Source: an uncultured Collinsella sp. (lineage in GTDB: Bacteria > Actinomycetota > Coriobacteriia > Coriobacteriales > Coriobacteriaceae). From it: 6,398 nt of DNA. Location: the NCBI GenBank assembly GCA_900541285.1, contig UQJA01000108.1:1-6398 (forward strand), in the 5' to 3' direction. The notes beneath the pieces were generated by a model. The model was not told the DNA's origin. It worked only from the letters and a program-made list of their open reading frames with translations, and made no database searches. Both the position numbers and the translations under genes were made by a program. This document shows positions 1-6,347 of this stretch, one piece after another (position 1 is the stretch's first letter; each line of letters starts with the position of its first letter).

Positions 1-901
1 CCTGCGTTTCGGGGTCGCCGAAGCGGCAGTTGTACTCCACGACCTTCGGGCCGCTCTTGGTGAGCATCAGCCCGAAATAGAGGCAGCCGCGGAAGGGGCG
101 GCCCTCGGCGCGCATCGCGCGGATCGTCGGCAGGAAAATATTCTCCATGCACTCCGCCGCAATTTCCTTTGTATAGTACGCGTTCGGCGCGACCGCGCCC
201 ATGCCGCCGGTATTGGGGCCTTTGTCACCGTCGAGCGCGCGCTTGTGGTCCTGCGAGGTGGCCATGGGGCGCACGGTCTTGCCGTCGGTAAAGGCCAGCA
301 GCGAGCACTCGGGACCAACGAGCATCTCCTCGATAACCACGGTGTTGCCGGCATCGCCAAAGGTGCCGCCAAAGCACTCGCGCACGGCCTCCTCGGCCTG
401 CTCAAGTTCGGTCGCCACGATAACGCCCTTGCCCGCGGCAAGGCCGTCGGCCTTGACGACCAGCGGGGCGCCCTGCTCGCGCACGTAGGCGAGAGCCGAA
501 GCCTCGTCGGTAAACGAACCATAAGCTGCCGTCGGAATGCCCGCACGCTCCATGAGCTGCTTGGAGAACAGCTTGGAGCCCTCCATCTGGGCGCCCTCGG
601 CACCCGGGCCAAAGCAGGGAATACCCGCCGCGCGCACGGCGTCGGCCACGCCCGCCACGAGCGGAGCCTCGGGGCCAATTACCACGAGTCCGCATCCGTG
701 GCTCTGAGCAAACGCCGCCACGGCCGCAGGATCGCAGTCGTCGAGAACCACGTTCTCGCCGCAGCTCGCGGTGCCGCCGTTACCCGGCGCGATGTAGAGC
801 TTGCCGGCGCGCGGTGATGCTGCGAGCTTGGCTGCCAGAGCATGCTCGCGGCCGCCGCTGCCCAACAACAGGATGTCGATGGTTTGAGTGTCCGCCTTCA
901 A
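1..901 (-). CDS. purD: Phosphoribosylamine-glycine ligase (GAR synthetase), 3' end outside window
   Basis: PurD joins glycine to 5-phosphoribosylamine using ATP, giving GAR, the second step of de novo purine synthesis in the cytosol. The first 300 residues are present; the family is usually about 420-430, so roughly 120 C-terminal residues lie beyond the left edge. Visible landmarks are the N-terminal GSGGREHAL (residues 14-22), VIGPEAPLVAG (74-84), the ATP-grasp segment VVKADGLAAGKGV (148-160), DHKRALDGDKGPNTGGMGA (218-236) and the family signature RFGDPETQ (293-300) at the very edge. The chosen start is a TTG at 901 because a GAGGAGG ribosome binding site lies five bases upstream and no in-frame ATG precedes the conserved glycine loop; this puts about ten residues before the first beta strand. 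It follows purA in the same direction, 118 bases downstream. Identity is certain; the TTG start is likely. Confidence 0.96.
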   Translation of the reverse strand, partial: MKADTQTIDILLLGSGGREHALAAKLAASPRAGKLYIAPGNGGTASCGENVVLDDCDPAAVAAFAQSHGCGLVVIGPEAPLVAGVADAVRAAGIPCFGPGAEGAQMEGSKLFSKQLMERAGIPTAAYGSFTDEASALAYVREQGAPLVVKADGLAAGKGVIVATELEQAEEAVRECFGGTFGDAGNTVVIEEMLVGPECSLLAFTDGKTVRPMATSQDHKRALDGDKGPNTGGMGAVAPNAYYTKEIAAECMENIFLPTIRAMRAEGRPFRGCLYFGLMLTKSGPKVVEYNCRFGDPETQ

Positions 902-906
902 GGGTG

Positions 907-913
907 CCTCCTC
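907..913 (-). promoter_or_regulatory. Ribosome binding site of purD supporting a TTG start
   Basis: The minus strand reads GAGGAGG here, a near-perfect anti-16S match, with a five-base spacer to TTG at 899-901. This is what fixes the non-ATG start of purD. Confidence 0.8.
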
Positions 914-955
914 TATGGATGAATGGCCCGCTCCGCGCGAGCCCTTTGCAAGCAA

Positions 956-997
956 ATATACCCCTCGGCCGCCCGTCCGGGCTGCAAAGGGGTATAT
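956..997 (-). terminator. Hairpin between purA and purD, possible terminator or attenuator
   Basis: Two perfect 10-base arms (ATATACCCCT at 956-965 and AGGGGTATAT at 988-997) enclose 22 bases, which contain a nested GCCC/GGGC stem with a four-base loop (971-982). Read on the minus strand, it lies 23 bases after the purA stop and is followed by a short, interrupted U-rich tail (UUUGCUU), weaker than a classical terminator. It may end or attenuate purA transcription ahead of purD. A competing pairing of its 5' arm with 942-950 is described in the findings. Confidence 0.5.
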
Positions 998-1019
998 CGC
1001 AATAACCAAATAGTCCCGA

Positions 1020-2306
<1,287 letters not shown>

Positions 2307-2372
2307 GTTTACTCCTTACATTCATGGACTGTCTACGCGCCACGCCGGCACGCAGAAGCACAAAACATTCCC

Positions 2373-2401
2373 AGTATACCCGTGCAACGGGCGCCTGTCC
2401 T
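2373..2401 (-). promoter_or_regulatory. Putative purA promoter overlapping the dnaB stop codon
   Basis: On the minus strand a TATACT -10 box (2373-2378) stands exactly 17 bases from AGGACA (2396-2401), a four-of-six match to the -35 consensus. The -35 shares bases with the dnaB TAG stop. The predicted start of transcription near 2366 gives a leader of about 60 bases before the purA ATG. Assigned by eye only. Confidence 0.5.
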
Positions 2402-3791
2402 ACTCCTCGGCATGTGCCCCATCAAGCTCATAGAACTTGGTGGATGCCGGCAGGAACATCAGGTCGACGTCGCCGATCGGGCCCGAACGGTTCTTGGCCA
2501 CGACGATACGCGTAACGCCCTCGTCGGGTCGATCGTCGCGCGAGGCTTCGGCCTCGTCGGCGGAGCGGTCCAAGAACATGACGATATCGGCGTCCTGCTC
2601 GATGGAGCCCGATTCACGAAGGTCGGAAAGCTGCGGGCGCTTGCCGGTACGGGATTCGACCTGACGCGAGAGCTGCGACAGCGCGATGAGCGGGATCTTG
2701 AGCTCCTTGGCCATGATCTTAAGACCACGCGACATCTCCGAAACCTCGACGGTACGACTCTCGGAGCGGCGTCCCGGCGGAGGACTCACCAGCTGCAGGT
2801 AGTCCAGGATGATGATTGCCTTCTCCTTGTTATGGAGCATGCGGCGGCTCTTGGCGCGAATCTCGGTCACTGTGGTGCCGGGCGTATCGTCAATCAGAAT
2901 ATCGAGCTTGGACAAGGTCTGCGTGGCCTCGTTGATATTGGCCCACTGCTCGGGGCTAATGCGGCCCATGCGGAAGTCACTGATCGAGATCATGGCGTAG
3001 GCGCAAATCAGACGCTGGGCAATTTCCTTGCCCGACATCTCCAGCGAGAAGAAGCCGACGGTATAACCAGCAGCGGCAGCGTTAAGTGCCAGGTTCAGAG
3101 CGAACGACGTCTTACCTACAGCAGGGCGGGCGCCGATAATGATGAGCTGACCCTCACGGAAACCCATGAGCATACGGTCGAGTGACGGAAAGCCGGTGGG
3201 CACGCCCGCCGCCTGACCACCGGCCTGGCACACTTCCTCGGCCTCGTTATAGGCCTCGACCATAAACTCGGTCAGCGTCTTGTAGCTCGACTTGACCTCG
3301 CGCGCCGTAACCTTGAGCAGCTTGCTCTCGGCCAGCTCCACGACCTCTTTGGTGTCGGTAGGGGCGTTATAGGCCAGCGCGTTGATCTCGTTGGTGGCGC
3401 CGATCAGCTCGCGCAGCATCGAATCGCGACGAACGATGGCGGCATGGTGCTGCCAGTTGACGAGCGACAGGGTCTGACCCATCAACTCCAAAATGTACGC
3501 TTCGCCGCCCACGGCATCGAGTTTGTTGATGCTTCGCAGGTAATCGATCAGCGAGATGGAGTCGATGGGAATGCGGCTGTTGTACATATCGACCATCGCG
3601 GTATAGATGGTCTTATGAATGGGCCGGTAGAAGTCATCGGGCTGCAGCTCGACCTGGGCCTCTTCGACCACCTCGGGCGATAGCAGCATAGCGGCCAGTA
3701 CATTGGCCTCTGCATCTTGGTTTTGGGGAAGACCCAACTTTGAGCCGCGGTCCTCAACCGTCAGCCCGGTCTCCCTATCGTCATATGCCAT
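2400..3791 (-). CDS. dnaB: Replicative DNA helicase DnaB
   Basis: DnaB is the hexameric 5'-3' helicase that unwinds DNA at the fork and recruits primase. The 463-residue protein has the usual two parts: an N-terminal DnaB domain (about residues 22-125) and a RecA-like ATPase from about 195 onward. The Walker A motif is GARPAVGKTS (220-229), the catalytic glutamate is E251 in FFSLEMS, Walker B is IIILDYLQL (326-334), and the conserved block DLRESGSIEQDAD runs from 390 to 402. There is no intein, although this helicase carries one in some other bacteria. Three in-frame ATGs cluster at the 5' end. The third, at 3791, is preferred because TGAGGAT lies just upstream of it, whereas the first, at 3803, has no ribosome binding site; the longer form would be 467 residues. 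The gene ends in TAG and is separated from rplI by a strong terminator, so it probably has its own promoter. Confidence 0.98.
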   Translation of the reverse strand: MAYDDRETGLTVEDRGSKLGLPQNQDAEANVLAAMLLSPEVVEEAQVELQPDDFYRPIHKTIYTAMVDMYNSRIPIDSISLIDYLRSINKLDAVGGEAYILELMGQTLSLVNWQHHAAIVRRDSMLRELIGATNEINALAYNAPTDTKEVVELAESKLLKVTAREVKSSYKTLTEFMVEAYNEAEEVCQAGGQAAGVPTGFPSLDRMLMGFREGQLIIIGARPAVGKTSFALNLALNAAAAGYTVGFFSLEMSGKEIAQRLICAYAMISISDFRMGRISPEQWANINEATQTLSKLDILIDDTPGTTVTEIRAKSRRMLHNKEKAIIILDYLQLVSPPPGRRSESRTVEVSEMSRGLKIMAKELKIPLIALSQLSRQVESRTGKRPQLSDLRESGSIEQDADIVMFLDRSADEAEASRDDRPDEGVTRIVVAKNRSGPIGDVDLMFLPASTKFYELDGAHAEE

Positions 3792-3892
3792 GAGCATCCT
3801 CATTCATATCGCTTGCGAGCATCCATAGTATCAGCCACGGTCCCAAAACGCGCCGCGCGCCGCCAATCATCACCGAACCAAACGGATGAACG

Positions 3893-3925
3893 GTCCTGTA
3901 TATAGGACTTCGACGCAACGTTCAC
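3893..3925 (-). promoter_or_regulatory. Putative dnaB promoter with palindrome over the -10 box
   Basis: A TATACA -10 box (3897-3902) lies 17 bases from GTGAAC (3920-3925), a weak three-of-six -35. The -10 box sits inside a 16-base near-palindrome (3893-3908) with five-base arms GTCCT and AGGAC, which could be a repressor or activator site. A promoter is expected here because the rplI terminator lies just upstream. Predicted leader about 100 bases. Confidence 0.35.
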
Positions 3926-3944
3926 CATGACACCCACTCAGCGC

Positions 3945-3983
3945 AAAAAACAAAAGGGCGCCCTGGTTTCCCAGAGCGCCCTT
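3945..3983 (-). terminator. Intrinsic terminator of the rpsF-ssb-rpsR-rplI operon
   Basis: On the minus strand an eight-base stem AAGGGCGC/GCGCCCTT, one mismatch and a further four-base stem close a GAAA tetraloop (stem 3954-3983). The stem runs straight into a long U tract, TTTTGTTTTTT counting the end of the stem (3945-3955). It lies 32 bases after the rplI stop and before dnaB, a textbook rho-independent terminator. Confidence 0.93.
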
Positions 3984-4015
3984 CTTAGAACAAGATTGTT
4001 GCGTTGCAGCAAATG

Positions 4016-4555
4016 CTACTCGGCAGCAGCCTCAGTCTCGACCTCGGCGGTCTCGGCCTCGGCGACCTCAGCGGCCTCCTCGACCTCAGCCTCGGCAGCG
4101 AGCTCCTCGGCGGTAACGCCGACGAGAACGACAACCTCGGCCTTGATCTCGCGGTACAGCGAGATGGCAACGGTGTGGGCACCGGCAACCTTGATGGGCT
4201 TACCGAGCTCGACGCGCTTGCGGTCGATGTCCATACCGAGCTGAGCCTTGATGGCGTCAGCGATCATAGCGGCGGTAACGGAGCCAAAGAGGATGCCCTC
4301 GTCGCCGACCTTGACGTCAACGGTGACCGTCTTGCCCTCGAAGGCAGCCTTGGTTTCGTTGGCGGTAGCCAGACGGACGGCCTCGCGCTTGGCGATGTTG
4401 TTGCGACGCTCGTCAAGCTGCTTGAGGTTGCCCTTGGTGGCGGCAACAGCGAGCTTCTTGGGGAACAGGAAGTTCTCAGCGTAACCCTGAGCGACCTCTA
4501 CGACGTCACCCTCGCCGCCCTTGCCCTTGATCTCATCGAGAAGAATAACCTTCAT
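4016..4555 (-). CDS. rplI: 50S ribosomal protein bL9 with acidic C-terminal tail
   Basis: bL9 binds 23S rRNA near the L1 stalk and reaches across the ribosome surface, where it helps keep reading frame. The N-terminal signature runs from GKGGEGDVVEVAQGY through AENFLFP (residues 11-32), followed by the long connecting helix and a C-terminal domain with the typical KVGDEGILFGSVT segment (82-94). The protein is 179 residues, against about 150 in most bacteria. The extra part, residues 149-179, is almost only Glu (13) and Ala (12) with no basic residue, so it is strongly acidic and probably disordered or helical. The ATG at 4555 follows GAAGGGAG with a seven-base spacer. It starts 15 bases after the rpsR stop and is the last gene of the operon, ahead of the terminator. 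Identity is certain; the role of the tail is unknown. Confidence 0.98.
   Translation of the reverse strand: MKVILLDEIKGKGGEGDVVEVAQGYAENFLFPKKLAVAATKGNLKQLDERRNNIAKREAVRLATANETKAAFEGKTVTVDVKVGDEGILFGSVTAAMIADAIKAQLGMDIDRKRVELGKPIKVAGAHTVAISLYREIKAEVVVLVGVTAEELAAEAEVEEAAEVAEAETAEVETEAAAE
4028..4110 (-). repeat. Low-complexity GAGGCC/GAGGTC-type repeats encoding the bL9 tail
   Basis: On the plus strand this stretch is built from imperfect repeats of units such as CCTCGGC, GACCTCGGC and GACCTCAGC. They encode alternating Glu and Ala codons. The repetition is imperfect and no unit is exactly tandem over the whole length, but it is plainly unlike the surrounding coding sequence and could expand or contract by slippage. 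Confidence 0.55.
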
Positions 4556-4570
4556 GATGCGTCTCCCTTC

Positions 4571-4837
4571 TTAGCCGCGGTCGCGGTTGCCACGAGAGGA
4601 AACCACGGGGACGGTGTACGGCAGGAGAGCCATCTCGCGGGCGCGCTTGATGGCGTTGGCGATGTCATGCTGATGCTGCGTGCAAGCGCCAGTGACGCGA
4701 CGGGGCTTGATCTTGCCACGGTCGGTCATGTACTTACGGAGAAGCTGAGTGTCCTTATAGTCGATGAACTCAGTGTTCTCCTTGCAGAACTGGCAGTACT
4801 TACGACGCGGCTGACGTGCAGAAAAATCATTAGCCAT
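4571..4837 (-). CDS. rpsR: 30S ribosomal protein bS18, zinc-binding type
   Basis: bS18 pairs with bS6 on the platform of the 30S subunit and binds 16S rRNA. The 88-residue product contains the family core IDYKDTQLLRKYMTDRGKI, PRRVTG and AIKRAREMALLPY. It carries C15-x2-C18 (KYCQFC) and C52-x2-H55 (ACTQHQH), the pattern of the metal-binding form of bS18; the zinc-free form has lost these residues. The start is taken as the ATG at 4837, which gives the usual MANDFSARQPRRKYC beginning and has AAAGGT eight bases upstream. An in-frame ATG at 4888 would add 17 residues, but that stretch folds as an intergenic hairpin and has no family similarity. The gene lies 72 bases after ssb and 15 bases before rplI. 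Confidence 0.98.
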   Translation of the reverse strand: MANDFSARQPRRKYCQFCKENTEFIDYKDTQLLRKYMTDRGKIKPRRVTGACTQHQHDIANAIKRAREMALLPYTVPVVSSRGNRDRG

Positions 4838-4856
4838 GTCAAAATACCTTTCATTT

Positions 4857-4882
4857 GGCAACTTCGGCGAACCGAAGCCGCC
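4857..4882 (-). promoter_or_regulatory. UUCG-loop hairpin between ssb and rpsR
   Basis: The minus-strand RNA can form an 11-pair stem (nine Watson-Crick, two G-U) capped by a UUCG tetraloop: GGCGGCUUCGG, UUCG, CCGAAGUUGCC. It begins 27 bases after the ssb stop and ends five bases before the rpsR ribosome binding site, which stays single-stranded. There is no U tract directly after it, so a terminator role is unlikely. RNA processing, mRNA stability or translational control are the alternatives. Confidence 0.6.
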
Positions 4883-4909
4883 TCTCACTCAAAAATAGGT
4901 GAACAACCC

Positions 4910-5362
4910 TTAGAACGGGATGTCCTCATCGTAGACGTCGACCGCGGGCGGCGTAGCCACCGGTGCGGCAGGACGTGCTGCGGGCGCGGGAGCTGCGGGG
5001 GCGTAACCGCCCTGATCGTAGCCACCCTGGCCACCACGGGAGCTCATAAACTCGATCTCATCGACGATGACCTCAAGCTTGCTCCGGCGCTGGCCGTCGC
5101 GCTCCCAAGAGCTGTAGCGCAGCTTGCCCTCGATCGCGACCTTGTTTCCCTTTGCCAGGAAACGGCTCACGGCCTCGGCGCGGGTGCCGAACATGGTGCA
5201 GTCGACAAAGTTGGGATAGTCCTCCCACTCGCCAGTCTGCGCGTTGCGGCGACGATCGTTCACGGCGACGCCAAAGGACAGAACCTGGGTTCCGCCGGCG
5301 GTGGCGCGCAGCTCGGGATCGCGGGTGAGGTTACCGGTGATGTTCACTCGATTGATGCTCAT
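4910..5362 (-). CDS. ssb: Single-stranded DNA-binding protein
   Basis: SSB coats single-stranded DNA at forks and repair sites as a tetramer and recruits partner proteins. The 150-residue product has an N-terminal OB fold (about 1-106) opening with MSINRVNITGNLTRDPEL and including FVDCTMFGTRAEAVSRFL. A Gly/Ala/Pro-rich flexible linker follows (about 109-143), then the conserved acidic tip ending DEDIPF (145-150), which binds helicases, primase-associated and repair proteins in other bacteria. Length and layout are ordinary. The ATG at 5362 follows AGAGGAAG (5372-5379) with a nine-base spacer. It lies between rpsF (48 bases upstream) and rpsR, the classical setting for the main housekeeping ssb rather than a plasmid or competence paralogue. 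Expression would follow the ribosomal protein promoter upstream of rpsF. Confidence 0.99.
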   Translation of the reverse strand: MSINRVNITGNLTRDPELRATAGGTQVLSFGVAVNDRRRNAQTGEWEDYPNFVDCTMFGTRAEAVSRFLAKGNKVAIEGKLRYSSWERDGQRRSKLEVIVDEIEFMSSRGGQGGYDQGGYAPAAPAPAARPAAPVATPPAVDVYDEDIPF

Positions 5363-5410
5363 AACTCACTACTTCCTCTTGGGGCACAAGCCCAGTCCAA
5401 AACGACAGTC

Positions 5411-5704
5411 TTACTCCTGGTCGTCGCGACGGACGATCATGTGGCGGACCACAGCGTCGGTGATGCGCAGGACGCGATCAAGCTCGGCGATCTGGGTAGG
5501 ATCTGCGTGGAAGTTGATGAGGGTGTAGTCACCATCGGTGAGGTCGTTGATCTCGTAGGCGAGCTTGCGCTTGCCCCACTCGTCAACGGAGTCGACCTTG
5601 CCAGCGCCCTCAGCGATCGTGGTATCGATACGCTTCATAACAGCGAGACGAGTCTCGGGGTCGAGCGACGGGTCAACAAAGAACAGCAGTTCATAAGCCT
5701 TCAT
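5411..5704 (-). CDS. rpsF: 30S ribosomal protein bS6
   Basis: bS6 forms a heterodimer with bS18 on the 30S platform. The 97-residue protein begins MKAYELLFFVDPSLD and contains the conserved WGKRKLAYEI segment (43-52), followed by the GDYTLINFHADP strand and a C-terminal helix; the length is typical. The ATG at 5704 is chosen because a near-perfect AGGAGGUGA ribosome binding site lies six bases upstream. An in-frame ATG at 5725 would place that site inside the gene and add seven residues with no family match. This is the first gene of the rpsF-ssb-rpsR-rplI operon, 48 bases ahead of ssb. Its leader contains a hairpin that may control translation. In other bacteria the bS6:bS18 pair represses its own operon through a leader RNA. 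Confidence 0.98.
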   Translation of the reverse strand: MKAYELLFFVDPSLDPETRLAVMKRIDTTIAEGAGKVDSVDEWGKRKLAYEINDLTDGDYTLINFHADPTQIAELDRVLRITDAVVRHMIVRRDDQE

Positions 5705-5709
5705 ATTGT

Positions 5710-5759
5710 CACCTCCTCTGGGCAAATGTGGCTTCAGGTCGTGAAGGTGCGCCTGAAGC
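5710..5759 (-). promoter_or_regulatory. rpsF leader hairpin with loop complementary to the ribosome binding site
   Basis: In the minus-strand RNA, GCUUCAGG and CCUGAAGC (5752-5759 with 5731-5738) form a perfect eight-pair stem with a 13-base loop. The loop contains CACCUUC (5743-5749), which can pair over seven positions, one of them G-U, with GGAGGUG of the rpsF ribosome binding site (5710-5716). The joined structure would be an H-type pseudoknot with two-, four- and fourteen-base connectors. The family precedent is the bS6:bS18 leader RNA, but its conserved CCG element is not visible in this loop. The hairpin is seen directly; the pseudoknot and any regulation are inferred. Confidence 0.55.
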
Positions 5760-5775
5760 AGGAAAAGACTTGGTA

Positions 5776-5804
5776 ATAATATCTTTCAACCTCCCAGGCT
5801 GCAA
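5776..5804 (-). promoter_or_regulatory. Promoter of the rpsF operon
   Basis: The minus strand carries TTGCAG (5799-5804) and TATTAT (5776-5781) with an exact 17-base spacer, four and five matches to the housekeeping consensus. Transcription would start near 5769, giving a leader of about 65 bases that holds the whole hairpin described above. A six-base inverted repeat, GCTGCA/TGCAGC, overlaps the -35 box. Confidence 0.65.
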
Positions 5805-6139
5805 GAATATGCAGCTACAACCTCATGACCTCCACATATGTCCATACTCACACCACGTTTCATGCGCATTCCAACCAAATGCCGACCAAAAGCTTGACAG
5901 ATCTGTGGACAAGATACGGTGCCGTGGGGACAAGCTGAGCCAAGCCGCAGGTCAACGGGCACAAGGCTGTGGTCGCAAAATGCATACCAGTGGTCCACAG
6001 CACCACCCAAAGATTTTTAAATTCATTGCCAAGTCGCTTATGAATACCCCTTTTGAACAATTGAGTTGATCAACAACGCTGGTCGGAAGCCGTTTTTTGG
6101 CACCTCAAACCCCACTGCAACGCCAAGCGCGGCCAAGCG
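5805..6139. other. Divergent intergenic region without a credible protein gene
   Basis: This stretch separates the leftward rpsF operon from the rightward tRNA genes. Short open frames exist on both strands, but none has a ribosome binding site, recognisable protein or codon pattern like the neighbours. It holds the DnaA-box-like cluster (5904-5999), an AT-rich run at 6009-6027, a perfect palindrome GTTGATCAAC at 6065-6074 and a direct repeat GCCAAGCG at 6122-6129 and 6132-6139. Possible uses are replication control, an unrecognised small RNA, or simple spacer. Confidence 0.7.
5904..5999. promoter_or_regulatory. Cluster of DnaA-box-like sites
   Basis: TGTGGACAA at 5904-5912 is an exact minus-strand copy of TTGTCCACA, the DnaA box preferred in high-GC actinobacteria. 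TGGGGACAA at 5925-5933 has the same orientation with one mismatch and starts 21 bases later, about two helical turns. TGGTCCACA at 5991-5999 lies on the plus strand with one mismatch. Weaker copies may lie at 5828-5836 and 5838-5846. An AT-rich run begins ten bases after the last box. Binding is inferred from sequence alone. Confidence 0.45.
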
Positions 6140-6192
6140 TTTTAAAAAATGCCAACTTTTCTGTTTGCACTTTGCGATTCCTCGTGTATACT
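6140..6192 (+). promoter_or_regulatory. Promoter of tRNA-Ser(GGA)
   Basis: TATACT (6187-6192) is preceded by TTGCAC at 6165-6170 with a 16-base spacer, or by TTTGCA with 17. An A/T run at 6140-6150 stands at about -59 to -49 relative to the predicted start near 6199, the place of an UP element in stable-RNA promoters. The tRNA begins ten bases after the predicted start. Confidence 0.75.
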
Positions 6193-6208
6193 GACTTTCG
6201 CATTTAAC

Positions 6209-6299
6209 GGAGAGTTGTCCGAGTGGCCGAAGGAGCACGATTGGAAATCGTGTAGGCGTCAAAAGCGTCTCCAGGGTTCAAATCCCTGACTCTCCGCCA
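6209..6299 (+). tRNA. tRNA-Ser, anticodon GGA
   Basis: A complete 91-base class II tRNA including an encoded CCA end. The acceptor arm pairs GGAGAGT (6209-6215) with ACTCTCC (6289-6295), and the discriminator is G6296, as expected for serine. The anticodon stem is CACGA/TCGTG with loop TTGGAAA, giving anticodon GGA at 6243-6245, which reads UCC and UCU. The long variable arm (6253-6271) forms a five-pair stem with loop TCAAAAG, and the T arm is CAGGG-TTCAAAT-CCCTG (6272-6288). It lies on the strand opposite to the protein genes and has its own promoter. Confidence 0.97.
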
Positions 6300-6308
6300 G
6301 TTAATTCC

Positions 6309-6338
6309 AAAGCAGGCCTTCGAGCCTGCTTTGTTTTT
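6309..6338 (+). terminator. Intrinsic terminator-like hairpin after tRNA-Ser(GGA)
   Basis: A perfect nine-pair stem AAAGCAGGC/GCCTGCTTT (6309-6317, 6324-6332) with a six-base loop CTTCGA runs into TTGTTTTT. It begins ten bases after the CCA end of the first tRNA and ends ten bases before the second tRNA gene. Confidence 0.85.
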
Positions 6339-6347
6339 ACCCCACGC

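Noticed and set aside
245..817. A 190-codon plus-strand open frame opposite purD.
   Set aside because: purD is unmistakable on the other strand, and this frame shows no conserved motif.
2379..2391. A CCCGT/ACGGG hairpin between dnaB and purA as a terminator of dnaB.
   Set aside because: Only five pairs with a three-base loop, no U tract, and it lies within the putative purA promoter spacer.
4838..4888. An upstream ATG that would extend rpsR by 17 residues.
   Set aside because: The extension is not bS18-like, encodes the UUCG hairpin, and the ATG at 4837 gives the normal protein start with its own ribosome binding site.
5705..5725. An upstream ATG that would extend rpsF by seven residues.
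   Set aside because: It would place the strong AGGAGGUGA ribosome binding site inside the gene; the ATG at 5704 gives the normal bS6 start.
4004..5776. A 590-codon open frame on the plus strand opposite rplI, rpsR, ssb and rpsF.
   Set aside because: It is antisense to four certain genes and crosses their gaps. It has no ribosome binding site or protein similarity and low-complexity L/G/D/V composition. High GC and codon bias on the other strand keep it open.
5894..5920. A perfect TTGACA on the plus strand suggesting a promoter for an unknown RNA.
   Set aside because: The best -10 candidate, TACGGT, is poor and only 15 bases away, and no clear RNA or gene follows, so it is not listed as a promoter.
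5728..6069. A 113-codon plus-strand open frame in the intergenic region, and 74- and 66-codon minus-strand frames over the same bases.
   Set aside because: They overlap each other, the rpsF promoter and leader, or the DnaA-box cluster. They have no ribosome binding site and no recognisable protein features.
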